From an uncultured Lachnospiraceae bacterium (GTDB lineage Bacteria; Bacillota; Clostridia; Lachnospirales; Lachnospiraceae), in contig CALWQT010000001.1 in the NCBI GenBank assembly GCA_944383765.1, positions 310,001-374,000 on the forward strand: a stretch of DNA of 64,000 nt, read 5' to 3'. Position 1 is the first letter of the stretch; every line of letters begins with the position of its first letter. Of this stretch, positions 1 to 8,476 are shown one piece after another. The notes under the pieces are model-generated. The model ran no database searches. It had not been told where the DNA came from and saw nothing but the letters and a program-made list of their open reading frames with translations. Made by a program: the position numbers and the translations under genes.

Positions 1-242
1 CAGGGACGAAATCTTTTGAGCAGGCTCAGATATGCTGCGGCGGTGTGGATACTTCCCAGGTAGACAGCAGGACGATGGAGTCCAGAATCCTTCCGGGGTT
101 TTACCTGACCGGTGAGATCCTGGATGTGGACGGCATATGCGGTGGTTACAATCTTCAATGGGCATGGTCCACCGGTATCCTGGCAGGCAGGGCGGCAGCA
201 GGAGCGAATAAGGAAACGAGGGAAACAGATGATCAGAATTAA
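1..242 (+). CDS. NAD(P)/FAD-dependent oxidoreductase, HI0933/BaiN-like family (3' end only)
   Basis: The 5' part lies outside the window; about 79 C-terminal residues are visible, ending at the TAA at 240-242. The visible piece contains GGVDTSQVDSRTMES, then LPGFYLTGEILDVDG and CGGYNLQWAWSTGILAGR. This is the typical end of HI0933-like flavoproteins, where the TGE-x-L-D-x-D-G and GGYN-x-Q-x-A segments close the FAD site. The family contains flavoproteins of mostly unknown substrate; BaiN, proposed in bile acid metabolism, belongs here, but that cannot be assigned from this fragment. The next gene starts 14 bases before this one stops, so the two flavoproteins are probably translationally coupled. 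The family call is firm; substrate unknown. Confidence 0.85.
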   Translation, partial: GTKSFEQAQICCGGVDTSQVDSRTMESRILPGFYLTGEILDVDGICGGYNLQWAWSTGILAGRAAAGANKETRETDDQN

Positions 243-1950
243 TCAGTTAAAACTTCCGGTAAGGCATACCTCTGCCGATCTGGAAAGAAAAATAGAGAAA
301 ACATTGAAAGTTTCTCCGGGAAAGCTGAAAAGCTGGAAGATTGTAAGGCAGTCGGTAGATGCCAGACATAAAGAAGAATTGAAATTTATTTATTCCATAG
401 ATGTGGAGGAAGACAGGGAGAAGGAACTGGTCCGGCAGGCAAGATACAGAGATGTCCAGCTGGTAAAAGAAATCCGTTATTGTTTTCCGGAACCGGGAGA
501 GACCCCTCTGCTTCACAGACCGGTAATCGTGGGAGATGGCCCTGCCGGATTATTCTGCGGACTGATGCTTGCCAGAAACGGGTATTGTCCCATCATTCTG
601 GAACGGGGAGAGTGTGTGGAAGAACGAACAAAAAGAGTAGCGGAATTCTGGGAAACTGGGGTTCTCAATCCTTCTTCCAATGTTCAGTTTGGTGAGGGAG
701 GAGCAGGGACCTTTTCAGATGGAAAACTGAATACCCTGGTGAAAGACCCGGTAGGCAGGAACCGGAAGGTGTTGGAGATTTTTACAGAATTTGGGGCAGA
801 ACCGGAAATCGTATATCAGGCAAAACCTCATATCGGCACCGATGTGCTGTCAGGAATCGTCCGTTCTATGCGGGAGGAAATCCTGAGCCTGGGCGGTGAA
901 GTGAGATTTTCTACACAGGTAACGGAACTGGTGGTCTGTGAAGGAAGCGTAAAGGCTGTTGTGACAGAGCAGGGGGAAACCATACCGTCAGAAGTCGTGG
1001 TACTGGCAGTGGGACACAGTGCCAGGGATACGTTTCAGATGTTGTTGGAAAAAGGAATTCCCATGGAGCAGAAACCATTTGCTGTAGGTTTAAGAATCCA
1101 GCATCCTCAGGAGATGATCAACCGGTCCCAGTATGGGGAAGAGGGCGCTCAGTGGCTGGGGGCAGCCAGTTATAAGCTGACCTATCAGGCATCTACAGGA
1201 CGGGGAATTTATTCCTTCTGTATGTGTCCGGGAGGATATGTGGTAAATGCCTCTTCTGAAGAAGGGCGGCTGGCAGTAAATGGAATGAGTAATCATGCCA
1301 GAGACGGCCAAAATGCCAACAGTGCTCTGATCGTTACGGTGACGCCGGAAGATTTTGGCGGAGACAGTCCGTTAGCCGGGGTGGAATACCAGAGACGGCT
1401 GGAAGAAAGAGCTTATCAATTGGGAAATGGCAGAATACCGATCCAGCTTTATGGGGATTTTGCAGCCGGAAAAAAGACGAAAGAATTTGGCGAGGTCCGG
1501 CCTCAGATGATGGGAGCCTATGCTTTTGCTGATTTAAGGGAGCTATTGTCGGAAGACATTTGTCAGACTATGATAGAGGGAATGGAAGCTTTCGGAAAGA
1601 AGATAAAGGGATTTGACCGGGCAGATGCGATTTTGGCCGGAGTAGAAAGCCGGACCTCGTCCCCAGTGCGTATTCCCAGAAACAGCAGTCTGGAAAGCGA
1701 TGTAAAAGGATTGTTTCCCTGTGGAGAAGGGGCAGGTTACGCTGGAGGTATTACATCGGCTGCTATGGACGGACTCAGGGTAGCAGAGGAGATCGGAAAA
1801 CGATATGCGCCGTTTAACAGAGAGATACAGAAGAAAAGAAATGTTGAAGGAGGCAGACATGGAGAAGTTGAGAAAAACATACATGCAGGGGAAAAAACGG
1901 ATCGTGATCAAAATAGGTTCGTCTTCCCTGACCCATCATCAGACAGGTGA
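229..1950 (+). CDS. FAD-dependent dehydrogenase (COG2509-type), with C-terminal extension into proB
   Basis: A 573-residue flavoprotein. I chose the ATG at 229 because a purine-rich AACGAGGG-type site lies upstream and the family begins with a short helical N-terminal domain (MIRINQLKLPV). Residues about 100-130 hold the dinucleotide fold (VIVGDGPAGLFCGLMLA), followed by ERG and the family block NVQFGEGGAGTFSDGKLNT. The C-terminal FAD motif is FPCGEGAGYAGGITSAAMDG. Substrate is unknown for the family. The recognisable protein ends near VAEEIGKRYAPF at about 1815, yet the frame stays open for 44 more residues and overlaps proB by 92 bases; the tail is charged and probably nonconserved. Stops in the +2 frame at 1815 and 1845 would give a normal end, so a lost base is possible. 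Confidence 0.88.
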   Translation: MIRINQLKLPVRHTSADLERKIEKTLKVSPGKLKSWKIVRQSVDARHKEELKFIYSIDVEEDREKELVRQARYRDVQLVKEIRYCFPEPGETPLLHRPVIVGDGPAGLFCGLMLARNGYCPIILERGECVEERTKRVAEFWETGVLNPSSNVQFGEGGAGTFSDGKLNTLVKDPVGRNRKVLEIFTEFGAEPEIVYQAKPHIGTDVLSGIVRSMREEILSLGGEVRFSTQVTELVVCEGSVKAVVTEQGETIPSEVVVLAVGHSARDTFQMLLEKGIPMEQKPFAVGLRIQHPQEMINRSQYGEEGAQWLGAASYKLTYQASTGRGIYSFCMCPGGYVVNASSEEGRLAVNGMSNHARDGQNANSALIVTVTPEDFGGDSPLAGVEYQRRLEERAYQLGNGRIPIQLYGDFAAGKKTKEFGEVRPQMMGAYAFADLRELLSEDICQTMIEGMEAFGKKIKGFDRADAILAGVESRTSSPVRIPRNSSLESDVKGLFPCGEGAGYAGGITSAAMDGLRVAEEIGKRYAPFNREIQKKRNVEGGRHGEVEKNIHAGEKTDRDQNRFVFPDPSSDR

Positions 1951-2710
1951 GTTAAATCTGATGAAAATAGAAAAGCTGGTGAGAGTGATCTGTGACCTGA
2001 AAGGTGAGGGAAGAGAAGTTGTACTGGTCTCTTCCGGAGCCATAGCTGCCGGGAGGCAGGCTTTAGGTGGGAAAAAACGTCCGGAAACCGTATCGGAGAA
2101 ACAGGCGTATGCAGCAGTCGGTCAGGCCAGGCTGATGATGGTGTATCAGAAACTGTTCTCTGAGTATAATCAGACGGCTGCCCAGGTTCTGATGACGAAA
2201 AATACGATTATCGGAGAAGATTCCAGATATAATGCACAAAATACGTTTGATGAGCTTTTAAAACTGGGAACTATCCCTATAGTCAATGAAAATGATACAG
2301 TATCTACCCATGAAATCCAGTTTGGAGATAATGACCGGCTGTCTGCCATTGTAGCGGCTTTGATCGGGGCTGACCTTCTGATTCTTTTATCAGATATTGA
2401 CGGACTTTATTCCGATGACCCGAAGAGCAATCCCAAGGCGGAGTTTATCAGCCTGGTGAAAGAGATTACTCCGGAATTTCTCCAAATGGGGAAGAATACG
2501 ACAGGCAGTGATGTAGGAACAGGAGGAATGTCAGCAAAGCTGGCGGCTGCCAGGATTGCTACCGATGCAGGATCTGATATGGTGATCGCCAATGGGGAAT
2601 CCGTAGAAATTGTGGAAGATATTGTAAATGGAGAAGACAGGGGAACCTTGTTCCTGGCTCATGAAAACTTGGATTTTGATCTGATCCATTATATTACGAA
2701 TGAATATTAA
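1859..2710 (+). CDS. proB: Glutamate 5-kinase
   Basis: Catalyses ATP-dependent phosphorylation of glutamate to gamma-glutamyl phosphate, the first step of proline synthesis. The 283-residue protein is an amino-acid kinase fold: IVIKIGSSSLT near the N-terminus, VSSGAIAAG, then IVNENDTVS and FGDNDRLSAIVAALIGADLLILLSDIDGLY, and GTGGMSAKLAAARIA near the end. The ATG at 1859 sits just after AAGGAGG. It stops before the C-terminal PUA domain present in E. coli ProB (367 residues), so this is the short form. Its partner proA lies two genes downstream, with the DUF896 and cyclo-ligase genes between, all on the same strand with small gaps, so one transcript is likely. Feedback inhibition by proline is known for the family but cannot be judged here. 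Confidence 0.95.
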   Translation: MEKLRKTYMQGKKRIVIKIGSSSLTHHQTGELNLMKIEKLVRVICDLKGEGREVVLVSSGAIAAGRQALGGKKRPETVSEKQAYAAVGQARLMMVYQKLFSEYNQTAAQVLMTKNTIIGEDSRYNAQNTFDELLKLGTIPIVNENDTVSTHEIQFGDNDRLSAIVAALIGADLLILLSDIDGLYSDDPKSNPKAEFISLVKEITPEFLQMGKNTTGSDVGTGGMSAKLAAARIATDAGSDMVIANGESVEIVEDIVNGEDRGTLFLAHENLDFDLIHYITNEY

Positions 2711-2731
2711 TCAGAGGAGGAGCCGGCAGAT

Positions 2732-2953
2732 ATGAAACAGGAAAAGATAGACAGGATCAATGCGCTCTACCATAAATCACAAAGTGTAGGGTTGACGGAA
2801 GAAGAAAAGAAAGAGCAGGATAGTCTCAGAAAAGAGTATGTGGCTGCTATCCGTGCCAGCCTGCGTGGAAGCCTTAACAATATTTCCATTCAGGAAAAGG
2901 ACGGGACGATTACGGACCTGGGGAAAAAATATGGCGGTGTGAAGGACTGCTGA
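2732..2953 (+). CDS. DUF896 (UPF0291, YnzC-like) small protein
   Basis: A 73-residue charged helical protein. MKQEKIDRINALYHKS is followed by GLTEEEKKEQDSLRKEY and RASLRGSLNNI, which is the DUF896 signature; Bacillus YnzC has the same two-helix hairpin layout. The C-terminal third (IQEKDGTITDLGKKYGG) also fits the family. Function is not established; YnzC was linked to the SOS-regulated yneA operon in Bacillus, but here the gene sits in a proline operon, far from lexA. The ATG at 2732 is preceded by AGAGGAGGAGC. It lies 21 bases after proB and 5 bases before the cyclo-ligase gene, so it is co-transcribed with them. Confidence 0.9.
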   Translation: MKQEKIDRINALYHKSQSVGLTEEEKKEQDSLRKEYVAAIRASLRGSLNNISIQEKDGTITDLGKKYGGVKDC

Positions 2954-2958
2954 GAATC

Positions 2959-3591
2959 ATGAAAAGTAAACATGACGTCCGCAGAGAAATCCGGTTAAAA
3001 AGGGAATCCCTGACAGAAGAAGAAAAAGTAAGGCGGAGCCTGCTGGTGGCGGCCCGAGTATTGGAATTGCTGGAAAAGGAAGAACAGGTATATGTTTACA
3101 TAGATCTTGAAAAAGAGGCAGGAACAAGAGACCTCATCACCCGGTTATGGGAAAACGGGATCCGGGTGGCTGCCCCAAGAGTAGAAGGAAAAGAACTCAG
3201 GTTTTATGAAATCCGGTCAGAAGAAGAACTGACAGCAGGATTTCATGGGATTCCTGAGCCCAAACTTGGATGCATGGAGGCTGCCTGGCCACAGGCGCCG
3301 GTCATCGTACCGGGAGTGGCCTTTGACCCGAAAGGCGGACGGACCGGTTATGGAGGAGGATATTATGACAGGTTCCTGCAAAGAGAGCCGGAACACAGGA
3401 TAATAGGATATTGTTTTCAGTTTCAGATTTATGAGGAAGGTCTGGAGATGGAATCCCATGACCGGATCATGGATGTGGTTGTGACTGATGAAAGGATATA
3501 CGAGAAAAGGGGGAATTCTTATGAATCTGGAAGAAATAGGTCTGAGAGCGAAAGCAGCTTCAAGAGCTCTGGGAAATATGGGACAGAATGA
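2959..3591 (+). CDS. 5-formyltetrahydrofolate cyclo-ligase
   Basis: Converts 5-formyl-THF to 5,10-methenyl-THF with ATP, returning a storage folate to one-carbon metabolism. The diagnostic ATP/folate motif is visible as [19 protein letters not shown] around residues 117-135, preceded by the basic N-terminal helix [15 protein letters not shown]. The family normally ends about 185 residues in, after VVVTDERIY. Here the frame continues for 23 more Ser/Glu-rich residues and overlaps proA by 71 bases. One extra G in the GGGGG run at 3509-3513 would create a TGA overlapping the proA ATG (ATGA), which is the junction expected in such operons. A recent deletion or a read error is therefore possible; the enzyme core is intact either way. 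Confidence 0.92.
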   Translation: MKSKHDVRREIRLKRESLTEEEKVRRSLLVAARVLELLEKEEQVYVYIDLEKEAGTRDLITRLWENGIRVAAPRVEGKELRFYEIRSEEELTAGFHGIPEPKLGCMEAAWPQAPVIVPGVAFDPKGGRTGYGGGYYDRFLQREPEHRIIGYCFQFQIYEEGLEMESHDRIMDVVVTDERIYEKRGNSYESGRNRSESESSFKSSGKYGTE

Positions 3592-4765
3592 AAAAAAACA
3601 GGGATTGCGGGCAGCAGCGGAATGCCTTCTTGCGAATCAGCAAAAGATTTTATCTGCCAATGAAAAAGACGTGTTGAAGGCTGAGAAAGGTGGTATGAGC
3701 CCTGGAATGGTAGATCGTCTCCGGCTGACGGTGGAGAGAATTGAGGCCATGGCTGAGGGAATGCTCCAGGTTGCGGAACTGGAGGATCCGATAGGGGAAG
3801 TGGAAGAAATGAAAAAACGTCCCAATGGCCTGCTGATCGGAAAAAAGAGAGTTCCTTTAGGAGTAGTGGGGATCATCTATGAAGCAAGACCCAATGTAAC
3901 AGCGGATGCGTTTGCCCTCTGTTTTAAGACAGGTAATGCGGTGATCTTGAGAGGAGGCAGCGATGCCCTTCATTCCAATATAGCCGTAGTAGAAGCATTG
4001 AAAGAAGGCCTGCATCAACAGGGCCTGACGGAAGATTCGGTTCAGCTGATCACAGATACGGACAGGGAAACTGTGAAAAAACTGATGAAGATGAATGAGT
4101 ATGTGGATGTGCTGATTCCCAGGGGAGGAGCAGGTCTGATCCGAACGGTGGTGGAGAACAGTACGGTTCCTGTCATCGAAACAGGGACCGGAAACTGTCA
4201 TATTTATGTGGATGAAAGCGCTGATTTTCAAATGGCATTGGATATTATCTTTAATGCGAAAACACAGAGGATCGGGGTCTGCAATGCCTGTGAGTCTTTG
4301 CTGGTTCACAGAAAGATTGCCGAAGAGTTCCTGCCTCTTTTAAAAAACAGGCTGGATGAAAAACATGTGGAAATCAGGGCGGATCAGGATGCAATGGGGA
4401 TTGTTCCTTCCTTTATTCCAGCAACCGAACAGGATTGGGGAACGGAATATCTGGACTATATCGTATCTTTGAAACTTGTGGACAGTGTGGAGGAAGCCAT
4501 CACCCACATTAACCGTTATAATACAGGGCATTCAGAGGCTATCATTACAAAAGATTATGGAAATGCCCAGAAATTTTTAGATGAAGTAGATGCGGCAGCC
4601 GTATATGTGAATGCATCTACCAGGTTTACAGACGGGTTTGAATTTGGCTTTGGAGCAGAGATCGGTATCAGCACGCAGAAACTTCATGCCAGAGGTCCTA
4701 TGGGGCTTAAGGAACTGACAACTACAAAATACATTATTTACGGAAATGGTCAGGTGAGAAAGTGA
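3521..4765 (+). CDS. proA: Gamma-glutamyl phosphate reductase (glutamate-5-semialdehyde dehydrogenase)
   Basis: Reduces gamma-glutamyl phosphate to glutamate semialdehyde with NADPH, the second step of proline synthesis after ProB. The protein has 414 residues, usual for the family. Landmarks are [30 protein letters not shown], the PRGGAGLI segment, the catalytic-cysteine region [19 protein letters not shown], and the end [23 protein letters not shown] chose the ATG at 3521 because AAAAGGGGGAA precedes it at good distance; an in-frame upstream ATG lies inside the preceding gene. No terminator is obvious after it; the next gene has its own promoter-like sequence at 4777-4806. Confidence 0.96.
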   Translation: MNLEEIGLRAKAASRALGNMGQNEKKQGLRAAAECLLANQQKILSANEKDVLKAEKGGMSPGMVDRLRLTVERIEAMAEGMLQVAELEDPIGEVEEMKKRPNGLLIGKKRVPLGVVGIIYEARPNVTADAFALCFKTGNAVILRGGSDALHSNIAVVEALKEGLHQQGLTEDSVQLITDTDRETVKKLMKMNEYVDVLIPRGGAGLIRTVVENSTVPVIETGTGNCHIYVDESADFQMALDIIFNAKTQRIGVCNACESLLVHRKIAEEFLPLLKNRLDEKHVEIRADQDAMGIVPSFIPATEQDWGTEYLDYIVSLKLVDSVEEAITHINRYNTGHSEAIITKDYGNAQKFLDEVDAAAVYVNASTRFTDGFEFGFGAEIGISTQKLHARGPMGLKELTTTKYIIYGNGQVRK

Positions 4766-4776
4766 TCATGAAAGGA

Positions 4777-4806
4777 TTGACCATTTGGCTGAGTTTCCAT
4801 TATAAT
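4777..4806 (+). promoter_or_regulatory. Sigma-A-type promoter before deoD
   Basis: TTGACC at 4777-4782 and TATAAT at 4801-4806 are separated by 18 bases. The likely transcript starts near 4813, leaving a leader of about 60 bases that contains a small GC hairpin (GGGCG 4837-4841 with CGCCC 4849-4853) ahead of the AGGAGG site. No purine riboswitch core was found. Confidence 0.7.
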
Positions 4807-4875
4807 CGGATTATACAGAATGATAAATCATGAATCGGGCGGCTTAGACGCCCCGGAAAATAGGAGGAAAATAAT

Positions 4876-5595
4876 ATGGGAACACCACACAATGAAGCTG
4901 CTGTAGGAGAGATTGCGAAGACAGTCCTTATGCCGGGAGATCCTCTCCGCGCAAAATTTATTGCAGAAACCTATCTGGAAGATGTGACCTGTTTCAACCA
5001 TGTAAGAAATATGTTTGGATTTACAGGAACCTACAAGGGGATAAAAGTGTCAGTGATGGGAAGCGGAATGGGAATGCCGTCTATAGGATTGTATTCTTAT
5101 GAACTGTATCATCATTACGGGGTAGAAAACATTATGCGTATCGGAAGCGCCGGTTCTATCTCTGATGAGGTTCAGGTAAAGGATATCATCCTTGCTATGG
5201 GGGCCTGCACGGACTCCAATTACGCATATCAGTACAGAACCAATGGAATCTTTGCTCCTATTGCAGATTATAAACTTTTGAAAAATGCAGAGGAGCAGGC
5301 GCTGAAACTGGGAATTTCTCCGAAAGTAGGAAATATTCTTTCCTCAGATATCTTCTATCATGATGATCCGGAAGTGAATGCGCCTTGGGCAAAGATGGGA
5401 ATCATGGCAGTGGAAATGGAAGCAGCAGCTCTTTATATGAATGCTGCCAGAGCAGGAAAGAGAGCTCTCTGTATGCTGACCGTTTCTGACCATATCCTGA
5501 AAGGAATTTCCCTTTCTGCGGAGGAGAGACAGACAGGATTCCGCCAGATGATGGAAGTTGCTCTGAATACAGCTGTGGCTGTGGACAATCTGTAG
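4876..5595 (+). CDS. deoD: Purine-nucleoside phosphorylase, DeoD type
   Basis: Phosphorolysis of purine (deoxy)nucleosides to free base and (deoxy)ribose 1-phosphate. At 239 residues it matches the hexameric DeoD class. Visible are MPGDPLRAKFIAETYLED near the start, NMFGFTGTYKG, the phosphate-site region IMRIGSAGSI, the nucleoside-binding VEMEAAALYMNA near residue 180, and the catalytic aspartate segment TVSDHILKG. The His-Asn of the N-terminal TPHNEA block, which reaches a neighbouring subunit, is also present. Guanine deaminase follows after 9 bases, so the pair would take guanosine to guanine and on to xanthine. Confidence 0.95.
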   Translation: MGTPHNEAAVGEIAKTVLMPGDPLRAKFIAETYLEDVTCFNHVRNMFGFTGTYKGIKVSVMGSGMGMPSIGLYSYELYHHYGVENIMRIGSAGSISDEVQVKDIILAMGACTDSNYAYQYRTNGIFAPIADYKLLKNAEEQALKLGISPKVGNILSSDIFYHDDPEVNAPWAKMGIMAVEMEAAALYMNAARAGKRALCMLTVSDHILKGISLSAEERQTGFRQMMEVALNTAVAVDNL

Positions 5596-5604
5596 GAGGA
5601 TTCC

Positions 5605-6870
5605 ATGAAAGGAACCATAATTTTAAAAGGAAATATTATAGATACGCCTACCAAAGACCAGTTCCGGTGTGTGGAAAACGGGTATCTGGTAGCTGTAGAT
5701 AATGAGATCAAAGGCGTATTCCAGGAACTTCCGGCAGAATATGCAAAAGAAGAAGTGACGGATTATGGGAATCTCCTGATTATACCGGGAATGTATGATA
5801 TGCATGTCCATGCGCCCCAGTTTGTGTACCGGGGGCTGGGTCTGGATATGCAGCTGATGCAGTGGCTGGAAACCTATGCATTCCCTACAGAGAGCCGTTT
5901 TTCGGATGAAGAATATGCCAGAACGTATTACCGGGCTTTTGTTCAGACCTTAAAGAAAAATGGAACAGCGAGAGCTGTCGTTTTTGGTACTATCCATGTT
6001 CCTGCTGCCGAAATTCTCATGGATATTATGGAAGAGGAAAAAGTAGGCGGTTTTGCAGGGAAGATCAATATGGATACGTTGTGCCCGGACTTTCTGAGAG
6101 AAGACAGCCAGCAGTCAGTGGCAGATACCAGAGAGTGGCTGGAGCGTAATGTGAGCAAACGTACTCTGGTAAAGCCGGCGGTTACTCCAAGGTTTATTCC
6201 AACCTGTACCAGCCAGGTTCTGGAGGGATTGGGAAAACTGGTAAAAGAATATCAGGTACCAGTCCATTCCCATATTTCGGAAGATATTGGAGAGATGGAT
6301 ATTGTAAGAGGACGGTATCCGGAGTATGCCCATGATGGAGCGGTATATGACCATTTTGGATTGCTGACAGATAAGACGGTGATGGCTCATTTTGTCTATC
6401 CGGCAGAAGAAGAACTGGAACTGATCCGTGACCGGGGTGTCACGATTGCCCACTGTCCTCAGTCTAATGGTAATGTGGCTGCGGGGATTCCTCCTATCCG
6501 GAAAATGCTGGATATGGGGATTAAGGTAGGTTTGGGATCTGATATCGCAGGAGGATACAGCCCCTGCCTGTTCCGTGCCATGTCAGAAGCCGTATATCTG
6601 TCCAAGTTAAAATGGCTGGAAAGCGGCAAAGAAGAAGATTTCCTGTCCGTTCCGGAAGCGTTTTATCTGGGAACAAAAGGCGGCGGACAATTTTTTGGTA
6701 AAGTGGGAAGTTTTGAAGAAGGATATGAGCTGGACGCTCTGGTCCTTGACGATACTTCTTTATCAGTCAGCTTGGATCATTTCAGCCTGACAGAACGGCT
6801 GGAACGGCTGATTCACGTGGGGGACGACAGAAATATTACTGCAAGATATGTTGCAGGAGAAAAGGCTTGA
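5605..6870 (+). CDS. guaD: Guanine deaminase (amidohydrolase family)
   Basis: Zinc hydrolase converting guanine to xanthine and ammonia. The metal ligands are visible in order: HVHAPQ (residues about 72-77), HSHISE, the histidine of TIAHCPQSNGNV, and the aspartate of GLGSDIAGG. The block YRGLGLDMQLMQWLETYAFPTESRF after HVHAPQ, and PRFIPTC, are typical of guanine deaminases rather than other amidohydrolases. Length (421 residues) fits. It follows deoD closely with AGGAGG before the ATG, and a strong terminator comes directly after, so deoD-guaD is a two-gene unit. Confidence 0.93.
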   Translation: MKGTIILKGNIIDTPTKDQFRCVENGYLVAVDNEIKGVFQELPAEYAKEEVTDYGNLLIIPGMYDMHVHAPQFVYRGLGLDMQLMQWLETYAFPTESRFSDEEYARTYYRAFVQTLKKNGTARAVVFGTIHVPAAEILMDIMEEEKVGGFAGKINMDTLCPDFLREDSQQSVADTREWLERNVSKRTLVKPAVTPRFIPTCTSQVLEGLGKLVKEYQVPVHSHISEDIGEMDIVRGRYPEYAHDGAVYDHFGLLTDKTVMAHFVYPAEEELELIRDRGVTIAHCPQSNGNVAAGIPPIRKMLDMGIKVGLGSDIAGGYSPCLFRAMSEAVYLSKLKWLESGKEEDFLSVPEAFYLGTKGGGQFFGKVGSFEEGYELDALVLDDTSLSVSLDHFSLTERLERLIHVGDDRNITARYVAGEKA

Positions 6871-6871
6871 T

Positions 6872-6899
6872 AAAAAGGCAGGAAATTTTCCTGCCTTTT
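6872..6899 (+). terminator. Rho-independent terminator after guaD
   Basis: Self-complementary AAAAGGCAGGAAA and TTTCCTGCCTTTT arms (6873-6885 and 6887-6899) run almost into each other, so the real loop uses the central A/T bases. A T-rich 3' side follows. Confidence 0.9.
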
Positions 6900-6932
6900 C
6901 TGTTATCTATATGTAGTTTTATGTAAAATCAT

Positions 6933-6961
6933 TTGACCGGATTTCATTTCTGATTTATAAT
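6933..6961 (+). promoter_or_regulatory. Sigma-A promoter before miaB
   Basis: TTGACC at 6933-6938, a 17-base spacer and TATAAT at 6956-6961. It lies just beyond the guaD terminator and probably drives miaB-mutS-mutL. The leader of about 55 bases shows no obvious folded element. Confidence 0.8.
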
Positions 6962-7022
6962 TTAATGATGTATGCCCAGTTGAAGGGGCAGCAGAAACAG
7001 AATAAAAAGCAGAGGAAAACAG

Positions 7023-8474
7023 ATGGAACATAGAGAGTTTTATGATAAAAATTATGGGGAGATTCTGGACCATGCTCCTGATAGAGAACCGGAACGCCAG
7101 TACTATTTCCTGGACCAGTTAAAAGAAATAATCGAAAAAAAGAAAAGAGAGGGAGGTTATCAGGCAACCTTCCATATTGAGACCTATGGCTGTCAGATGA
7201 ATGCCAAAGATTCGGAAAAACTGTGCGGAATCTTACGCCAGGCAGGATTTACGGAGGTAGATACGGAACAGGCAGACCTGGTTCTTTATAACACCTGTAC
7301 GGTACGGGAAAATGCGAACCTGAAAGTGTATGGACATCTGGGGTATGTCCACAGCCTGAAGAAAAAAAATCCGGGTATGCTGGTGGCACTCTGCGGATGT
7401 ATGATGCAGGAGCCGGAAGTAGTGGCAAAAATAAAGAAAGATTACCGTTTTGTGGATGTGGTATTTGGAACTCACAATATTTTTAAACTGGCAGAGCTGT
7501 TATATGACCGGTTGATGAGCGGCCATATGGAGGTAGATATCTGGGAAGGAACAACAGAGATTGTAGAGGACCTTCCGGCAGAGAGAAAATATCCGTTTAA
7601 ATCCGGTGTGAACATTATGTTCGGGTGCAATAATTTCTGCAGTTATTGTATCGTGCCTTATGTAAGAGGAAGGGAGAGGAGCCGGGAGCCGGAGGAAATC
7701 ATCCGGGAAGTGGAACAGCTGGCGGCAGACGGTGTGGTGGAGATCATGCTCCTGGGACAGAATGTAAATTCTTATGGAAAGACCCTGGAACATCCCATCA
7801 GCTTTGCAGAGCTTCTTCGCCGGGTGGAGAAAGTAGACGGAATTGAACGGATCCGTTTTATGACGTCTCACCCGAAAGATCTGTCAGATGAACTCATCCA
7901 GGTGATGAAAGATTCCAAAAAGATCTGCCGTCATCTCCATCTTCCGGTTCAGTCGGGAAGTACGGAGATTTTAACAAAAATGAACCGCCGTTATACGAAG
8001 GAACAGTATCTGGAACTGGTAAGGAAAATTAAGGAAGCCATGCCGGATATTTCCCTTACAACGGATATTATTGTGGGATTTCCGGGAGAGACGGAAGCAG
8101 ATTTTAATGATACCATGGATGTGGTCAGACAGGTACGATACGACAGTGCCTTTACCTTTATTTATTCCAAACGGACCGGAACACCGGCAGCAAAGATGGA
8201 GCCAGTTCCGGAAGATGTGGTAAAAGACCGGTTTGACCGGCTTCTGAAGCTGGTTCAGGAGATTTCCGGCGAGGTGTGCGGACGGGATGTGCATACCGTC
8301 CAGAAAGTTCTGGTGGAGGAGAAAAACTCTCATCTGGAAGGATATGTGACGGGACGTCTCGGCAACAACACTCTGGTACATTTTCCGGGAGGATCTGACC
8401 TGATCGGGAAAATTGTGGATGTATATCTGGAAGAATCCAAAGGCTTTTACTATATGGGACGCCAGGAGGGTTAA
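7023..8474 (+). CDS. miaB: tRNA-2-methylthio-N6-dimethylallyladenosine synthase
   Basis: Radical SAM methylthiotransferase acting on i6A37 of tRNAs reading UNN codons; MiaA, encoded downstream in the window, makes its substrate. The 483-residue protein shows the N-terminal UPF0004 domain with its three cluster cysteines (TYGCQMNAKDSE, YNTCTVRENA, ALCGCMMQEPE), then the radical SAM core with CNNFCSYCIVPYVRGRERSR near residues 200-220, and a C-terminal TRAM-like segment (VLVEEKNSHLEGYVTGRLGNN). An N-terminal extension of about 45 residues precedes the first domain, as in many clostridial members. mutS starts 2 bases after its stop. Confidence 0.96.
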   Translation: MEHREFYDKNYGEILDHAPDREPERQYYFLDQLKEIIEKKKREGGYQATFHIETYGCQMNAKDSEKLCGILRQAGFTEVDTEQADLVLYNTCTVRENANLKVYGHLGYVHSLKKKNPGMLVALCGCMMQEPEVVAKIKKDYRFVDVVFGTHNIFKLAELLYDRLMSGHMEVDIWEGTTEIVEDLPAERKYPFKSGVNIMFGCNNFCSYCIVPYVRGRERSREPEEIIREVEQLAADGVVEIMLLGQNVNSYGKTLEHPISFAELLRRVEKVDGIERIRFMTSHPKDLSDELIQVMKDSKKICRHLHLPVQSGSTEILTKMNRRYTKEQYLELVRKIKEAMPDISLTTDIIVGFPGETEADFNDTMDVVRQVRYDSAFTFIYSKRTGTPAAKMEPVPEDVVKDRFDRLLKLVQEISGEVCGRDVHTVQKVLVEEKNSHLEGYVTGRLGNNTLVHFPGGSDLIGKIVDVYLEESKGFYYMGRQEG

Positions 8475-8476
8475 AA

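Noticed and set aside
4768-4833. 21-codon open frame before deoD as a leader peptide
   Set aside because: It overlaps the predicted promoter, so it would not be fully in the transcript, and its ribosome site is poor.
4766-4875. Purine riboswitch before deoD
   Set aside because: TATAAT-like bases are present, but the J2/3 and loop sequences of the purine aptamer are missing; the bases are better read as a -10 element.
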